Numbered from the stretch's first letter, positions 1-10,519 are shown. The stretch: DNA of 64,000 bases from Oscheius onirici (GCA_932521025.1 OW051470.1:3644501-3708500); one strand, 5' to 3'. Notes: generated by a model from the letters alone, not told the origin. Program-made: numbers and translations.

Positions 1-290
1 TTGTTTACGATCACGATCGAGGGCCATTTGTCCGAATGTCCTACCGAGTTCAGACTTGTCAGGTTAATCTCCATCAGATGGGTATTTCGGATGACAATTC
101 GGCCTGTCACTGTCGTCAGCTGGTCAAGACGTCTGACACTCTTCACATCCTCCAGAATTCCTTTAATGACTGTACATATTTCTTTCCATTTTCGAACAGG
201 TTGGAAGACTTTGAAAAGAGAACAGATAGATCTACCTGATTCACTACCAGAAGTAGCCAAGACGAGAACAATCCAAACGATCCGACTCAT
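1..290 (-). CDS. Secreted receptor-L-domain protein, N-terminal part
   Basis: The reading frame is open from an ATG at 290 down to the left edge (96 codons), so only the N terminus is seen. It begins with a hydrophobic signal peptide of about 18 residues. A receptor L-domain repeat follows: CTVIKG, then a stretch of Leu/Ile-spaced strands, then VTGRIVIRNTHLMEINL. This is the beta-helix signature found in insulin and EGF receptor L domains. In nematodes such domains occur in an expanded family of receptor-like or secreted proteins (irld genes in C. elegans). No kinase or membrane part is visible. A 67-nt alternative intron just after the signal peptide cannot be excluded, but the unspliced reading keeps the first cysteine. 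The family call is fairly firm; the ligand and role are unknown. Confidence 0.6.
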   Translation of the reverse strand, partial: MSRIVWIVLVLATSGSESGRSICSLFKVFQPVRKWKEICTVIKGILEDVKSVRRLDQLTTVTGRIVIRNTHLMEINLTSLNSVGHSDKWPSIVIVN

Positions 291-1852
291 TTCGATAGCT
301 GTCGCGAAGCAAACTGTCCGAGAAAAAGAGTTCTATCCTGTCAAGAATCATCTTTTACTTCTGACAGTTCTCTACTCTAGTCACCACACTCCAATTGACT
401 GGGTACGAAGAAGAACTCTGCTGACAACTGTTTTTGACAAAATATCTGGTGTAACCAACTGGAAAACGGTCACACTTCCCCGTTTAATCAGCCTCGTTGT
501 AAAGTCAAAAAACAGCACTGATAGTATTTGCTTGTGTGCCATCAATCTATCTTTTTTCGTCCCGGTCTCATTAACCTTGAAATGGTCTCGTGAACGAAAT
601 CGATTCGTTCGAGAAATACTTCTGGAATACGTAACAAGAATGGTCTGAAATAATAAAAAAAACAGTGTTAGAAGCATAATTCCGTTCGAAGAAGTACACC
701 CGGTGAAAAGTAGTCTTTTTTCACCAAAGGTTTCTTCATCGAAGAGTCAAGCTAGAGTTAAAGGGAGAGTGTTTGTGAACAACAGAGCCATCCCAATTCG
801 CAGCAGTGTCATACCTCAACTCAATACAGGGTATAGACAAAGCCGAATCGGAAGGGGTCGGGTTCTTTGGGGACAAGAGTTCCTTTGATCCATCCCAATT
901 CGCAGCAGTGTCATACCGCTCAGAGAATGGGTACGGACACTGGCGGACTGGAAGGGAGCCAAGGTCTTGACTGTAACAGAGGCGGTGCTTCAACAAGGTC
1001 ACTTTCCTTCCAAAGAAGTTCACCCGGTGAAACGCAAAGACATTTTCACTCCGAGCAGGCTTCCAAGGAAGGTCGGCTGTTGTTCGATCGATTTTTACAG
1101 CGAAAGGGCCATGACCGCCCCCGTGGATCACACCCGTCTTAGAAGCAGTTTCTAGCTCGAAGAACAGTGAATCCAAGGAGACGGAACGGAGCCGTCAAGA
1201 CGAGAGACGACACTGATCTCCTAGCAGTCCGCCAAAGAAGTATACCCGGTGAAAGATGAGGACAGTTCCAAACGAGTCGACTTCTTCGAGGGACTGAAAG
1301 ATCAAGCTGTACCTCATCCTCATAATTGAGACTCCTTATATAGGAAAGTAGGCGGAGTCGACGCGAAGATCCGAGGGCACAGGTTGGATGGAGAGACAAA
1401 GGACCCGCGTGAAAATCGATACGACAATTTGATAAGGGTCGAGATTCAAAGTTGATTTCGATGGGAAAAAACCAATTGTAATTAAGATTTTGATCTTTGA
1501 TCCAGGTTAATGAGTTGAGTAGTTCTGTCTGAAAACTCACAACATGGAAGAAAGTGTTTTGTCCGGCGGAGTTCAAGAGGAAGAGTGTTTAAATGACCGG
1601 CGGCAGCGAACAGCCAGCCGGCTGGCGTCAGTTGTTTCCACCCAGGACCCGGGGAACTTTCGAATTTCTGGTGGAAACTCTCATTTCCGTTAGTCTGGAA
1701 TAAGGGTCCTTTTTGAGGAGGAACTGACAATATGGGAATTGGAAAAGAGTTTGAGCCATCACATAGGTTCAAGGCAAACAGGCTTGAGTGATATTGCTAT
1801 GTGTCCTTTCCATTGAAGAGGCATCTAAACACATCTTTCTAGAACTGTACTA
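291..1852. other. Intergenic region with short direct repeats, no gene recognised
   Basis: No frame here shows a recognisable domain or a consistent exon series. Open frames on both strands overlap one another and look like chance. The part between 685 and 1252 contains direct repeats, listed separately. The first few hundred bases presumably include the promoter of the minus-strand receptor-L-domain gene. Confidence 0.4.
685..1252 (+). repeat. Locally repeated sequence, two interleaved motifs
   Basis: The motif AAGAAGT(A/T)(C/T)ACCCGGTGAAA occurs three times in the same orientation, near 687, 1013 and 1230, with one or two changes. A second motif, CCCAATTCGCAGCAGTGTCA, occurs twice, near 790 and 893, about 100 bp apart. 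The pattern suggests local tandem duplication followed by drift. No function is assigned. Confidence 0.55.
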
Positions 1853-2415
1853 TTTGTTCAAAAAAATGGAGAGCTCCACCGTAACCCATTTAGTTTGCCC
1901 CGAGACCATTATCACATGGAAGCGTCAGTTCGCTGCGCAATTCAAATGTTGGAACAAAATTACTTTCGTTCTGGGTGACACGTTTTTGAGAAAACTACGC
2001 AACCATTTCTTTCGTTCTCGGTTTCAATAGAAAGAGCATACTTACCGTAAAAACTCACGTAAAAACGCCCCCCCCCCTTTCGAAAAAAAACGCAATTACG
2101 TACGCATTTTTTTCAGATGGAAGGCGATAATTTTCAGCTTCACTATTATTTTTCCTAGATAGATATTGATGCTGGCTACCAGGGAAAAATGTAAAAAAAG
2201 TTGAAAAAATTTTCCTTCAACCCGAAAAAAATGCGTACGTAATTGCGTGTTTTTCGAAAGGGGGGGGGGGGGGGCTTCTAATAGAGGTTTTACGGTAGTC
2301 GAAACTGTATAGGTGCATTTTGGCATTTGGAATTTGGTCGTACGTAGGATACTCAGGTAAGTTTCCTGGCTATATAAATGGGTTACGGTCGAGCTCACCG
2401 TTTTTGAACAAACCA
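1853..2415. mobile_element. MITE with TA flanks, copy A
   Basis: The terminal inverted repeats end in TTTGTTCAAAAA and TTTTTGAACAAACCA, each flanked by TA. Subterminally both arms carry GAGCTC next to the sequence ACCGTAACCCATTTA or its complement. The centre contains a second, perfect inverted repeat, CGCAATTACGTACGCA (about 2088-2107 and 2233-2252), and homopolymer runs of C and G. No coding capacity is seen, so it is non-autonomous. The TA flank would fit a Tc1/mariner-type or related element. Confidence 0.6.
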
Positions 2416-2689
2416 TATTTTTTGTTCTTTCTCCAAAATTTTTGAATGCACAACTTTATTACACGAGTGGTTGTGAAATATAGTAGCACACGCCAAATAT
2501 TTCTTTCTCATGTCTTTTCTTGCTAAAATTCTTACCCATTTCACCAAAAATATGTGAATAAAACTTGCTAAATACACAGACTCATATGTAACACGTGCTG
2601 CATCGAATTCTGCCTCAAGAACAAACACCATTTGACTCTGAAATATCAGTTTTGCCCAATCTTCAAGCACAAGATGTTTCACAAACTAT

Positions 2690-3073
2690 CAGGCTTGTTG
2701 AAAACCTGCGCTGCGGCCAGGTTGGACTTTGCGGCGGGCTAAAAAAATTCATTTCGCATTTTTTTCTGATTTTTTTGTTTCCAAATGCGTCCCCCGATTA
2801 GATTTAGTTTTGTCATCAGAAAAATTGGAAGAAAATCGAAAACTGACAACAAAAATAGAAGAAAATGCGGATTTTAGACGAAATTCGGTAAAAATAGCAG
2901 TTTTCTTCTATTTTCATTGTCAGTTTTCGATTTTCTTCCATTTTTTCTGATGACAAAACTAAATCTAATCGGGGGACGTATTTGGAAACAAAAAAAAATG
3001 CGAAATGAATTTTTTTAGCCCGCCGCAAAGTCCAACCTGGCCGCAGCGCAACAACCCAGAATCAACAAGCCTG
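2690..3073. mobile_element. hAT-like fold-back MITE, copy 1
   Basis: This 384-bp element is nearly one long palindrome with arms of about 170 bp. Its ends are CAGGCTTGTTGA and TCAACAAGCCTG. It is flanked by a perfect 8-bp direct repeat, CAAACTAT (2682-2689 and 3074-3081), which is the duplication size of hAT elements; the CAGG-type ends also suit hAT. There is no transposase. A second copy lies in the TOG gene. Confidence 0.75.
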
Positions 3074-3080
3074 CAAACTA

Positions 3081-3295
3081 TGGTTTGTTCAAAAAAAAAA
3101 AAGAGAGCTCGACCGTAACCCATTTATTTCCGCGCGAGACCCTTATAAGACCGTAACCCATTTATTTCCGCGCGAGACCCTTATAAAATGGAAACATAGG
3201 ATACTCAGCTGTTTTCTGTTGTTATTCCGGTCTCGCAGCGAATTAAATGGGTATGGTCGAGCTCTTTTTTTTTTTTTTTTTTTTTGAACAAACCA
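3081..3295. mobile_element. MITE with TA flanks, copy B
   Basis: It is shorter than copy A but has the same ends (TGGTTTGTTCAAAAA) flanked by TA, and the same subterminal GAGCTCGACCGTAACCC. Inside the left arm a 38-bp unit starting GACCGTAACCCATTTATTTC is tandemly duplicated (about 3112-3186). A run of 22 T precedes the right end. Non-coding. Confidence 0.6.
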
Positions 3296-3751
3296 TATAT
3301 TTGTCTTTTTTTTTGAATTTTTTTCCTATGAAAAAGACCACCGTAATTAACCTAGAAAAAAAATTTGGGGTCGAAATGTTGGAAAATAAAATATTTTTCA
3401 AAATGATGTCGATGTCTCCCGTAATCGGTAACACAGGTTGGTGTGGGAAATCTACCGAACCGATTTCTCCCAAATTTTGGATAGAGGTTCAGAATTCACC
3501 CCATTTGTGGGGCGTGAAGTTTCAGACCGATTGGATAACTCTGAAGGGGGTTCCTCAGATGGGATTTTCCGGACTTTTTGGCAGCCGCATTTTCAGCTTT
3601 TTCGACCACCATGAAAGCGCGCACCGGTGTCCAAAAGCGCTGAACTTTTTGTTTATCTTCAGCGCACCTACTGGTTTTTCTGATTTCAGCGTTTTTTGTT
3701 AGTAATGAGCGATAGGAAATATTCTTTGAATCTATTTTGAATTGCTCGCAG
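3296..3751. other. Intergenic, nothing recognised
   Basis: Between the MITE and the next repeat no domain, RNA gene or clear repeat structure is visible. The 151-codon plus-strand frame crossing this part has low-complexity Phe/Lys composition at its start and no family resemblance. Confidence 0.35.
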
Positions 3752-4169
3752 GTCTCTGTGTTTGTCTGAAGCTCTAATTGAGGATAAGGAGGGGAGCTTT
3801 GTGCGCAAATTAGTTTAAACAAGTCGCGACAAGAAAAGCAAGGGCGGGAAGGGTTCTAATGACTTGGATAGTTTCTTTGGAGGGACAGGGGGTGACTGGA
3901 ACAGAGTGACAAGGGGAGAAGGGAAAGGACAGTAGGACTGAGACTCACTAAAGCAAGGAGCGGGCGACCCGTTCAGGCCCTATTTTGAAATTGCTTAGGA
4001 GGGAGCGTGTTTCAATAAAGTGTTGGTACATAGTTTTTTTGGAGGGTCAGGGAGAGTGACTGGAGGAGAGTAACAAAGGAGGAATGAAAGGGAAACCACG
4101 ACTAGAGTCGCGTGACAGAGCGAAGTCATAAAATTCTACTTTAGCCCTGGAAGGGCGTTGCCAACCTTG
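3752..4169 (+). repeat. Interspersed repeat family R3, uninterrupted copy
   Basis: The left part carries GTCTGAAGCTCTAATTGAGG and then CAAGTCGCGACA; the right end reads GGGCGTTGCCAACCTTG. Related sequence recurs at 15117-16240 (minus orientation, split by a mariner element) and 58081-58186 (minus, shortened inside). There is no open frame. It is probably a non-autonomous transposon, but neither terminal inverted repeats nor a target duplication was established. Confidence 0.6.
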
Positions 4170-4184
4170 GTTAGCAAAAAGGGG

Positions 4185-4410
4185 ACAATTATTGTTAAAA
4201 AAAAGCGACCCGCAAAAAGAAAGGTGGTTTGGAGTTTACAAAAACGGGGCAATATTATTTTGGGTCAAAAGAAAACCACAAACAACGTCACTTTCAGCTT
4301 CGTTCAGACGGTGTTGGAGTTTTCTTTTGACGTAAAATAATATTGCCCTGTTTTTGTAAACTCCAAACCACCTTTCTTTTTGCGGGTCGCTTTTTTTAAC
4401 AATAATTATC
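4185..4410. repeat. Long hairpin-forming inverted repeat upstream of CIAO2B
   Basis: Two arms of about 90 bp (roughly 4186-4276 and 4319-4409) are inverted copies with only a few mismatches, separated by about 42 bp. The arm core includes GCGACCCGCAAAAAGAAAGG. It sits about 150 bp before the first gene of the putative operon, so it falls in its promoter region. No target duplication was found. It may be another fold-back element. Confidence 0.65.
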
Positions 4411-4557
4411 TTTATATCTGCTCGAACGAAAATTAGAATATCCGAATTACATCAGCTGCTCGGCGACATTTTTACTCAAACGACCTGTATGAATTCCTCA
4501 ATCTCTACTTTTCTTGTACTGTTTTTTTTTCAATTCTATATTTTAGAAAGCTCAGAA

Positions 4558-5170
4558 ATGGGTGTGGAACGATTGGATAACGCAAATCCTGATGTGAAAA
4601 CTGGAGAACGTCGTCAGAGGCCTTACGATCCACAAGACGAGTATGTTTATTTCTTTTTTGTTGATTTTCAATCTTCAGAGATCCCACACACGAATCGCAA
4701 ATAGACAATTGGGAAGTTTTCGAGCACATTCGCGATATAAACGATCCCGAGCATCCGTACACGCTTGAACAGCTGAATGTTATCCAGCCAGAACTTATCA
4801 AGGTTTTCTACGAAAAGGGCGGAATTTTCATCGATGTAAGAAGCTTCTTTTACTGAAAATTGTAGTATTTCAGGTTCAATTTACACCCACAATTCCTCAC
4901 TGTTCAATGGCTACACTTATTGGTCTGGCTATCAAAGTCAAGCTCACACAAACGTATCACCGATCTGTCAAGGTTTTTGTTCACGTTTAATTATATTTAT
5001 ACCAAAGTTGTGTTCAGACTCGCGTTTCGATTACTCCAAACACTCACAACTCCGAAGAAGCTATCAATCGCCAGTTAGCAGACAAGGAACGAGTAGCCGC
5101 CGCGATGGAGAACGAAGGTCTAATGAGTGCAGTGAATACTTGTCTCGAAGGTCCCAATTTCGAACGATAG
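4558..5170 (+). CDS. CIAO2B: CIAO2B (FAM96B/MIP18), cytosolic Fe-S targeting factor
   Basis: Four exons (4558-4640, 4679-4835, 4874-4972, 5018-5170) give 163 residues, the usual length. With CIAO1 and MMS19 this family delivers iron-sulfur clusters to cytosolic and nuclear proteins such as DNA polymerases and helicases. The sequence shows the MIP18 core: [19 protein letters not shown] near residues 45-63, then [16 protein letters not shown] with the conserved cysteine, and near the end [17 protein letters not shown]. An ATTTTAG acceptor 11 nt before the ATG suggests a trans-spliced leader. It is the first of four plus-strand genes with 95-170 nt gaps. The assignment is firm. Confidence 0.93.
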
Positions 5171-5315
5171 ACGGTTCGTTGAAATTGACGATTTTACATA
5201 TATTGCCTTTGTTGAAATGTATTGTTAGCATTACGCCGTACGAATTTGAGTCCGAAGGTTCTCCTTCTTTTTACTTTATTTATATTTGCTAGAGTAGTTC
5301 ATAATTCGCGTTCAG

Positions 5316-6130
5316 ATGATAGCCGGGCCCAGCAAAGTATTATTCAACACGACGAGACCATTCAGTTCCAGAAAAGGCGAGGTTAAACGGTATCTTTGAT
5401 TGTTTCTTTTATAGAGCATTAGCTTTCAGGTATATTAAGCGGCAACTTACTGACGAGTTTGCAGTAAAGGCTAGAGAGCATTCATATCGAGCCAGAAGTG
5501 CTTTCAAGTTGCTAGAAATTGACGATAAATACAAGTTTTTACGACCAGGTGAAATTCTTATTTCTTTTCATTAATCTGAGAATTTAGGGAAAGTAGTGGT
5601 GGATGTGGGCTGTGCGCCCGGTTCTTGGTCTCAAGTAGTTGTCGAAAAATGTGAATTAAACAAGCCGAGTAGTAGCGGATTCTTGCTGGGAGTGGATTTA
5701 CAGGTTAACTTCGCTTCCTATATCGAATTTATTCTTGATTCAGGTAGTATCTCCAATTCCTGGAACTAAAATTCTGTCGCTCAGCGACGTGACGAAGCCG
5801 GTCGTTCAAGAAGAAATGAAGAGGCTTTTGAATGGGAGAACAGTAGACGTCGTTTTGAGCGATATGGCTCCAAATCCGACTGGCGACTCGGCCACAGATC
5901 ATCTTCGTCTGATTGAACTCTGTCGGATTGTCTTCCATCTCTTTTACCCGTCCTCGCCGCTTTTCCCCCTTTCTCCAAATGGTATTTTCTTGTGCAAAAT
6001 TTGGGATGGTGATCTTCGAAAATCCTTTATCGAAGAGTTACAAATCCGATTCAAGTCCATTAGGACGGTCAAACCGAACGCCTGTAGAGATAACAGCGCA
6101 GAATTGTACCTATATTGCTCAATGAAATGA
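5316..6130 (+). CDS. MRM2: MRM2-type mitochondrial rRNA 2'-O-methyltransferase
   Basis: Four exons (5316-5389, 5430-5548, 5588-5703, 5744-6130) give 231 residues. The FtsJ/RrmJ fold is clear. [13 protein letters not shown] carries the first catalytic Lys, [13 protein letters not shown] is the SAM-binding motif, [11 protein letters not shown] carries the Asp, LCKIWDG the second Lys and NSAELYLYC the Glu, completing the K-D-K-E tetrad. The family methylates a ribose in the peptidyl-transferase region of the large rRNA. The short length and the arginine-containing N terminus suit the mitochondrial member rather than nucleolar SPB1. The ATG directly follows TTCAG, as for an internal trans-spliced operon cistron, 145 nt after CIAO2B. 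Confidence 0.9.
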
Positions 6131-6224
6131 TTATTTTTTTTTTTACAATTTTCAAAAGCTTGTTTCGTGTTTAGACATACCTTGTTTTTTTTTGTTTTCA
6201 CACTATTTTAAATTTTCCAGAGGA

Positions 6225-6771
6225 ATGCCTTTGAAGGAGGTCGTAAAAGTAGCTTTGGCTGTGGGACAGGCTGTAGGAAAAGCACTTGGAAGAGCCGTCA
6301 AAGAAGAGTTCAGAAGTATTTTTTTTGCAATTTTTATCTTGAATAAAAATTCTTCAGCTAGCCAGCAGGCTGCTGATCGTCATGCTACCAAAACGGGCCA
6401 ATCTTCAAGCGAGGCTAAACAAGGAGCCACTTCCAATGCCAAACTAGGAATCACTTTAGAAGTAGGCTTTTTGTCTATTTTATTTAAAAAAAGGCTTAGG
6501 AATCCATTCAAATATTAAACGTGAAAACCCCCCTCAATGTGGAGGAAGTGCAGAAAACTTACGATCATCTGTTTCATATCAACGACAAGACGAAAGGCGG
6601 ATCTTTTTATCTCCAGTCTAAGGTTTTCCCCGTATTTTTCAGCTCTAGCTTCTTCTTTAGATTTATCGTGCCAAAGAGCGAATAGACGAAGAGTTTCGGC
6701 GGCAAGGTATCGAGGTAGAAACTCCAAAACCTGAACCGGAGACTCCGATAGAGAAGGAAGAAAAAAAGTGA
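6225..6771 (+). CDS. PAM16: PAM16/TIM16 (Magmas), mitochondrial import motor subunit
   Basis: Four exons (6225-6315, 6358-6461, 6500-6622, 6661-6771) encode 142 residues. PAM16 is the degenerate J-like partner that holds PAM14 at the TIM23 channel and controls mtHsp70 during matrix import. The N terminus has a helical segment [17 protein letters not shown], followed by a low-complexity Ala/Ser linker. The J-like domain contains [37 protein letters not shown] and an acidic Lys/Glu tail. The usual HPD is absent, as in the whole family. A TTTTCCAG acceptor lies 4 nt before the ATG, and the gap from MRM2 is 94 nt. Confidence 0.92.
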
Positions 6772-6940
6772 TTCGGACAGTTAGTCGACAGGCTTTTAGT
6801 TTCGTTGTTAGTAATTCTTGGTTGTTTTCCGTTGCTCAAATTTTATATAAAACCTACGTTGAATCGCCACTTTCTTCCAAACTGAACGAATTTCGTTGAT
6901 ATCTTACCTACACGGCCAGAAAGCATTACTTCTCCCTAGC

Positions 6941-7587
6941 ATGACACTTCTCCGAGAATATTTCAACAAAACTGCAAAAGAAATTATCAGCGAGGAAATT
7001 GTGGAAGAATTGACAAAAGCATTCCTCGGACAGACCAAGTGTAAGTTAATTCGTGTACACATTCTATCATTTGTAATCCCAGTTGAATATTCCCGCTGTT
7101 CTGTAGCCTGGAAGGAAGCAATTTGGCTCGTTTTGTATATTTTTGTAAAAGAAAACTGGTCTTGTGATAAAGTGAAACAACATTTGGAAGGACTTGTGCC
7201 TGAAACAGTTCAGGAAGCCATTGGAAATTGTCTGAAGGTGGATTAAATCAGCTAAAAAGAATTAAATTTGGTTCAGAAATATGGAGATCAGATCAAGTCG
7301 ATGGTGGGAACTGTCAAATGGGACAATCCGCAGGTAGTCGACATGGAATGGACCGTTTCGAAAGGACTCGAGTCGAGAGATCTGGTCCGAATTGCAATTC
7401 CGTCGACCAGCATCATACTTCATACAATTCCAGCTGGAGAAACTGCTTCTACCAAGGTCCAATTCGATTGTGACCCCTATCAATTACAGGTAAAAAAATA
7501 TAGTGAAAAGAAAAATAAACAGTTGAGGATCTGCACTGGAAGGTGAAAGAAACATTGAACGCCTACCGACAGCTGAAAAGAAACTGA
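6941..7587 (+). CDS. COMM-domain protein
   Basis: Exons 6941-7040, 7083-7237, 7277-7469 and 7523-7587 give 170 residues. The N-terminal half is helical (EYFNKTAKEIISEEIVEEL). The C-terminal COMM domain reads VVDMEWTVSKGLESRDL and then VQFDFEDLHWKVKETLNAY, a typical ending. The last intron must use the donor GTGACC at 7470: the more obvious GTAAAA donor 24 nt later would break the frame. COMMD proteins form heteromers in the Commander complex with CCDC22/CCDC93 for endosomal recycling. Which of the ten paralogues this represents is not clear. It is fourth in the operon-like cluster (169 nt after PAM16), and an AATAAA signal lies at 7616. Confidence 0.8.
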
Positions 7588-7615
7588 CTTTATCTCTCTT
7601 TTAACATGTGTACAT

Positions 7616-7621
7616 AATAAA
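7616..7621 (+). terminator. Polyadenylation signal AATAAA
   Basis: This canonical hexamer lies 29 nt after the COMMD stop and only 35 nt before the stop codon of the convergent rhomboid gene, so the two transcripts probably meet or overlap at their 3' ends. Confidence 0.7.
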
Positions 7622-7655
7622 TGTCATGTTCGGCAGGAAAGGAGATATGTACAGA

Positions 7656-9303
7656 TTAATCACGATAGACCTTTGGAGCAAAGATGAGCACGATACAAAT
7701 TGACCAGAAGAGAATAAACGCGACAAGAGAACCCCACCAAAGAGCTCTTTCCCATCTGTGCTTCCGGAAGTTCCTGAGAAGGACGATTCCGAGCAAGATT
7801 CCGGCCACAAAACCGCCAATATGAGAGACGTAGGAGACCTGAATGGTACTTTCACATTAGCAAAATGATCGGAGCACTTTGTCCACTCGATCCGTGAAAT
7901 AGCGCTGGTAGACGGCCAATCCAGCATCGCTTCCAATCAAAATTGTCAGAATTAGGGCTCGGAGCCAGTTGAACTCCATCTGAAAAAACTTCTGATAGAC
8001 TCAGAACTGAACTACCTCGCTCCAATTCATTATGAGTTCGGCCAAATGGGCAGCCAGAAGAGCGTAGACTCCTCCGGAAGCACCAGCCAGATAGACGTAA
8101 GGATCTACAGCAGCCACCAGAAGAGATCCTGAAGGCGATTTTGAATCATAATACAGAGTTACCTGATATGATACCACCCAAATAGACGAGGACGACTCTC
8201 CATTGATGGACAAGTTCCAGAGGAATACCCAGTATCAACTGAGTCAGCACGTTGAAGAGCATATGGAAGATTCTGAGTTGTGTTTGCTCGCTGTTCTTGA
8301 TAGACTCACCCAATGTGAATGAGAGAGTAGGTCAGGAATCTCCAGACCTCTTGTTTCCTGTTAGGATTGTAGATAAACGGAGAGTTAATAGGAACAGGTC
8401 CGTTGACGCTAACTTCACGAGAGTCGACCGCATAATACACGTATACGGCAACCTAAACGAGGTTCTTTTCAAAGAGAAGATCATGTGTCCCGCTCTTTCG
8501 AGGGGATTCCAAAAATTGATAATACTCATAAGCGTCCACTTGCACGGAAATCTTTAGTAAAAGGCGAAAGATTTTCACGATTGAATGCAAGAGGACCAGA
8601 GGTGTCTTTGTAAAGGAAAGTCTTCCTCCCCATTCGCGGCGCCTGACGATAAAATACGGGTGCGAGTTGAGCCAAAATGCAGAGCAGAGACTGACCTGGA
8701 TGATGCTAACGAAGAGCATGAATAGTGGCGGAGGACAGCATTTGTATCTAGAAGAGAAATGTTCAAATTGAACAAGAGAAAAACCTCTGCAAATAGCTGA
8801 AAGGCTCGGTTCTTCTATTTTTCGGGACGACAAACTGAGCCGCTCGGAATATGACCGCTCTCATGTGAAATCTTTTGGCTCGACTCATCTGGAAAGACTT
8901 TTGTCTGCTTCAAAAAGATAATCTAACCAAAATGCAAAACTCTGGAAAGTCTATCAAATGATCATGATTGACGTCGATGTCTTGAGTCATTTTGTCGATC
9001 TCTTCAGCGTCCAACCCGAAACTGAAGGTCGACTCTCGAATCGCTTTCTTCAATTCTTTCGTCGGGATGTATCCATCGTGGTCCAGATCGAACTAAGCTT
9101 TGATTTCTACCGATTAAAGTGTAAACTACCGCTCTGAAGAGCCGAATCCAAGAGGAACATTCGGCCGGATCCTCACAGGTCATCGAGTCAAATCGTTTGT
9201 CCATTCTGGAACGAGTTTCCTGTCCCCTCAACCACGATCCGTAGTTGCCTTCTTCGATCGTATGTTCTGGAAGAGCAAAGGGTAGAGTCGGAAGCGGTTG
9301 CAT
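7656..9303 (-). CDS. EF-hand rhomboid intramembrane serine protease (RHBDL1/3 type)
   Basis: About eight exons run from an ATG at 9303. The N-terminal part carries two EF-hands, FRAFDLDHDGYIPTKEL and then DIDVNHDHLIDFPEF. The rhomboid core follows: EVWRFLTYSLIHIG joined to FHMLFNVLTQLILGIPLE, the catalytic serine motif YLAGASGGVYALLAAHLAEL, and the histidine helix VSYVSHIGGFVAGILLG. These give the Ser-His dyad within several transmembrane helices. In animals this class cleaves EGF-like ligands and other membrane proteins; calcium-binding hands are known in RHBDL1/3. One long intron (about 8455-8690) follows the first membrane segment. The 5' end could extend further. The assignment is firm; the substrate is unknown. 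Confidence 0.88.
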
Positions 9304-10519
9304 GGAGACACGTATTTGGAAAGAGAGAGGGCAGGTGAGTCTTTCGGCAGTTGAAGGAACACGAAAAAAAATCGGGGCGGCTGATTCACATAGAGAGAGT
9401 GGAGGCTATTTGGCGCATGACCAGGGTCATAGTCGGGATTGATCGCTCGACAGCCTAATTGCTTATGCAAGGACTTTTTCTCACCTTTACGGGAGCTCCG
9501 AAAAAAGACTCACTCGTGTCCATTCACTATGCTATGGTCAGCCGAATAGGGCCACAAAATGGGTTTGAGATGGATTTGAGAACTAGTTTTTGCGTTACAA
9601 TTCCGACGGATTAAGGGCCACATATTGGGAGGTAGAGAGAAAGCAAAACTGATGAGAATGAGCACAACAAACTGGATGGATTTGATTGGAATCGGACAAA
9701 AGAAATCGAGAGCGATAGAGGCCTAATTGAAGAGAGAATACGTGGTCGCGAATTTGCCTAGAGGACGAACTGCAGTCGAGCGGGACTACTAAATAAACAG
9801 AAGCTCAAACTGACCACATTCCTTGGAAATTGTTTGACCTTTTGGAGTAAGAAAGCAGCGTGATAATTGAGGGGACAATGGACAAACAACTGGTGACAGC
9901 CGGCACACGTCTCAGAATCTGGCTGGAAAATGGGAAACCCGAGAATGAACCGGTTTACAAGTACTCTCTTCAAGTCGAAAGAAAGGTGGTGGGACTACAA
10001 GAGAGTTAGTGTTCTGACCACCCAAAAGAATCAAGATGACACGAGAAATGACTCAGATATGTTGGAAACGGAGAGAGTTTGTTGACCCCCGAGGGACACG
10101 CCACACTGACCGCTGAAAGTGTCCTGCTTGGGTTTCAGAGCTCTTTTCTCTGTCCCGAGTTACGTTGATAGTATCAGGGTTCTCCCTTTGACAATGGTTA
10201 ACAAGACCTTTTAAGATGTAAACTTCTAGAAAACTAAAAAGTTATATTTATTTCTGTGATTCGACATAGGCGAAGGTATGAAGAGAAATATACAAAAGGA
10301 GAAAGAAAGTTTGAAAGAAAGTTGCCCTTTGCTACAATTGATAAGACTGGATAAGTCTAGACAAGTTCTACCAGGAAGTAAATGGATTACTAATAGTAAA
10401 GTGTATAAGGGAACTTGCAGTTACACAATTGACCAAGCAAGAGAAGTTCACTCATAAATTCGTAACTTATGAAGAAGAGGACCGAATGGCAACAAGTTGT
10501 AATATATGATAATACTTTT
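9304..10519. other. Intergenic region between two minus-strand genes
   Basis: It should hold the rhomboid promoter and the 3' end of the PAN gene. The short open frames show no family resemblance or linked splice sites. No RNA gene or repeat was recognised. Confidence 0.35.

Noticed and set aside
1-648. Long plus-strand open frame at the left edge
   Set aside because: It begins with TTG at the edge, has no domain, and overlaps the receptor-L-domain frame on the other strand, which has a signal peptide and family motifs.
3247-3702. 151-codon plus-strand frame beginning with a Phe run
   Set aside because: Its first part is the poly-T of a MITE; the remainder shows no family and no splice context.
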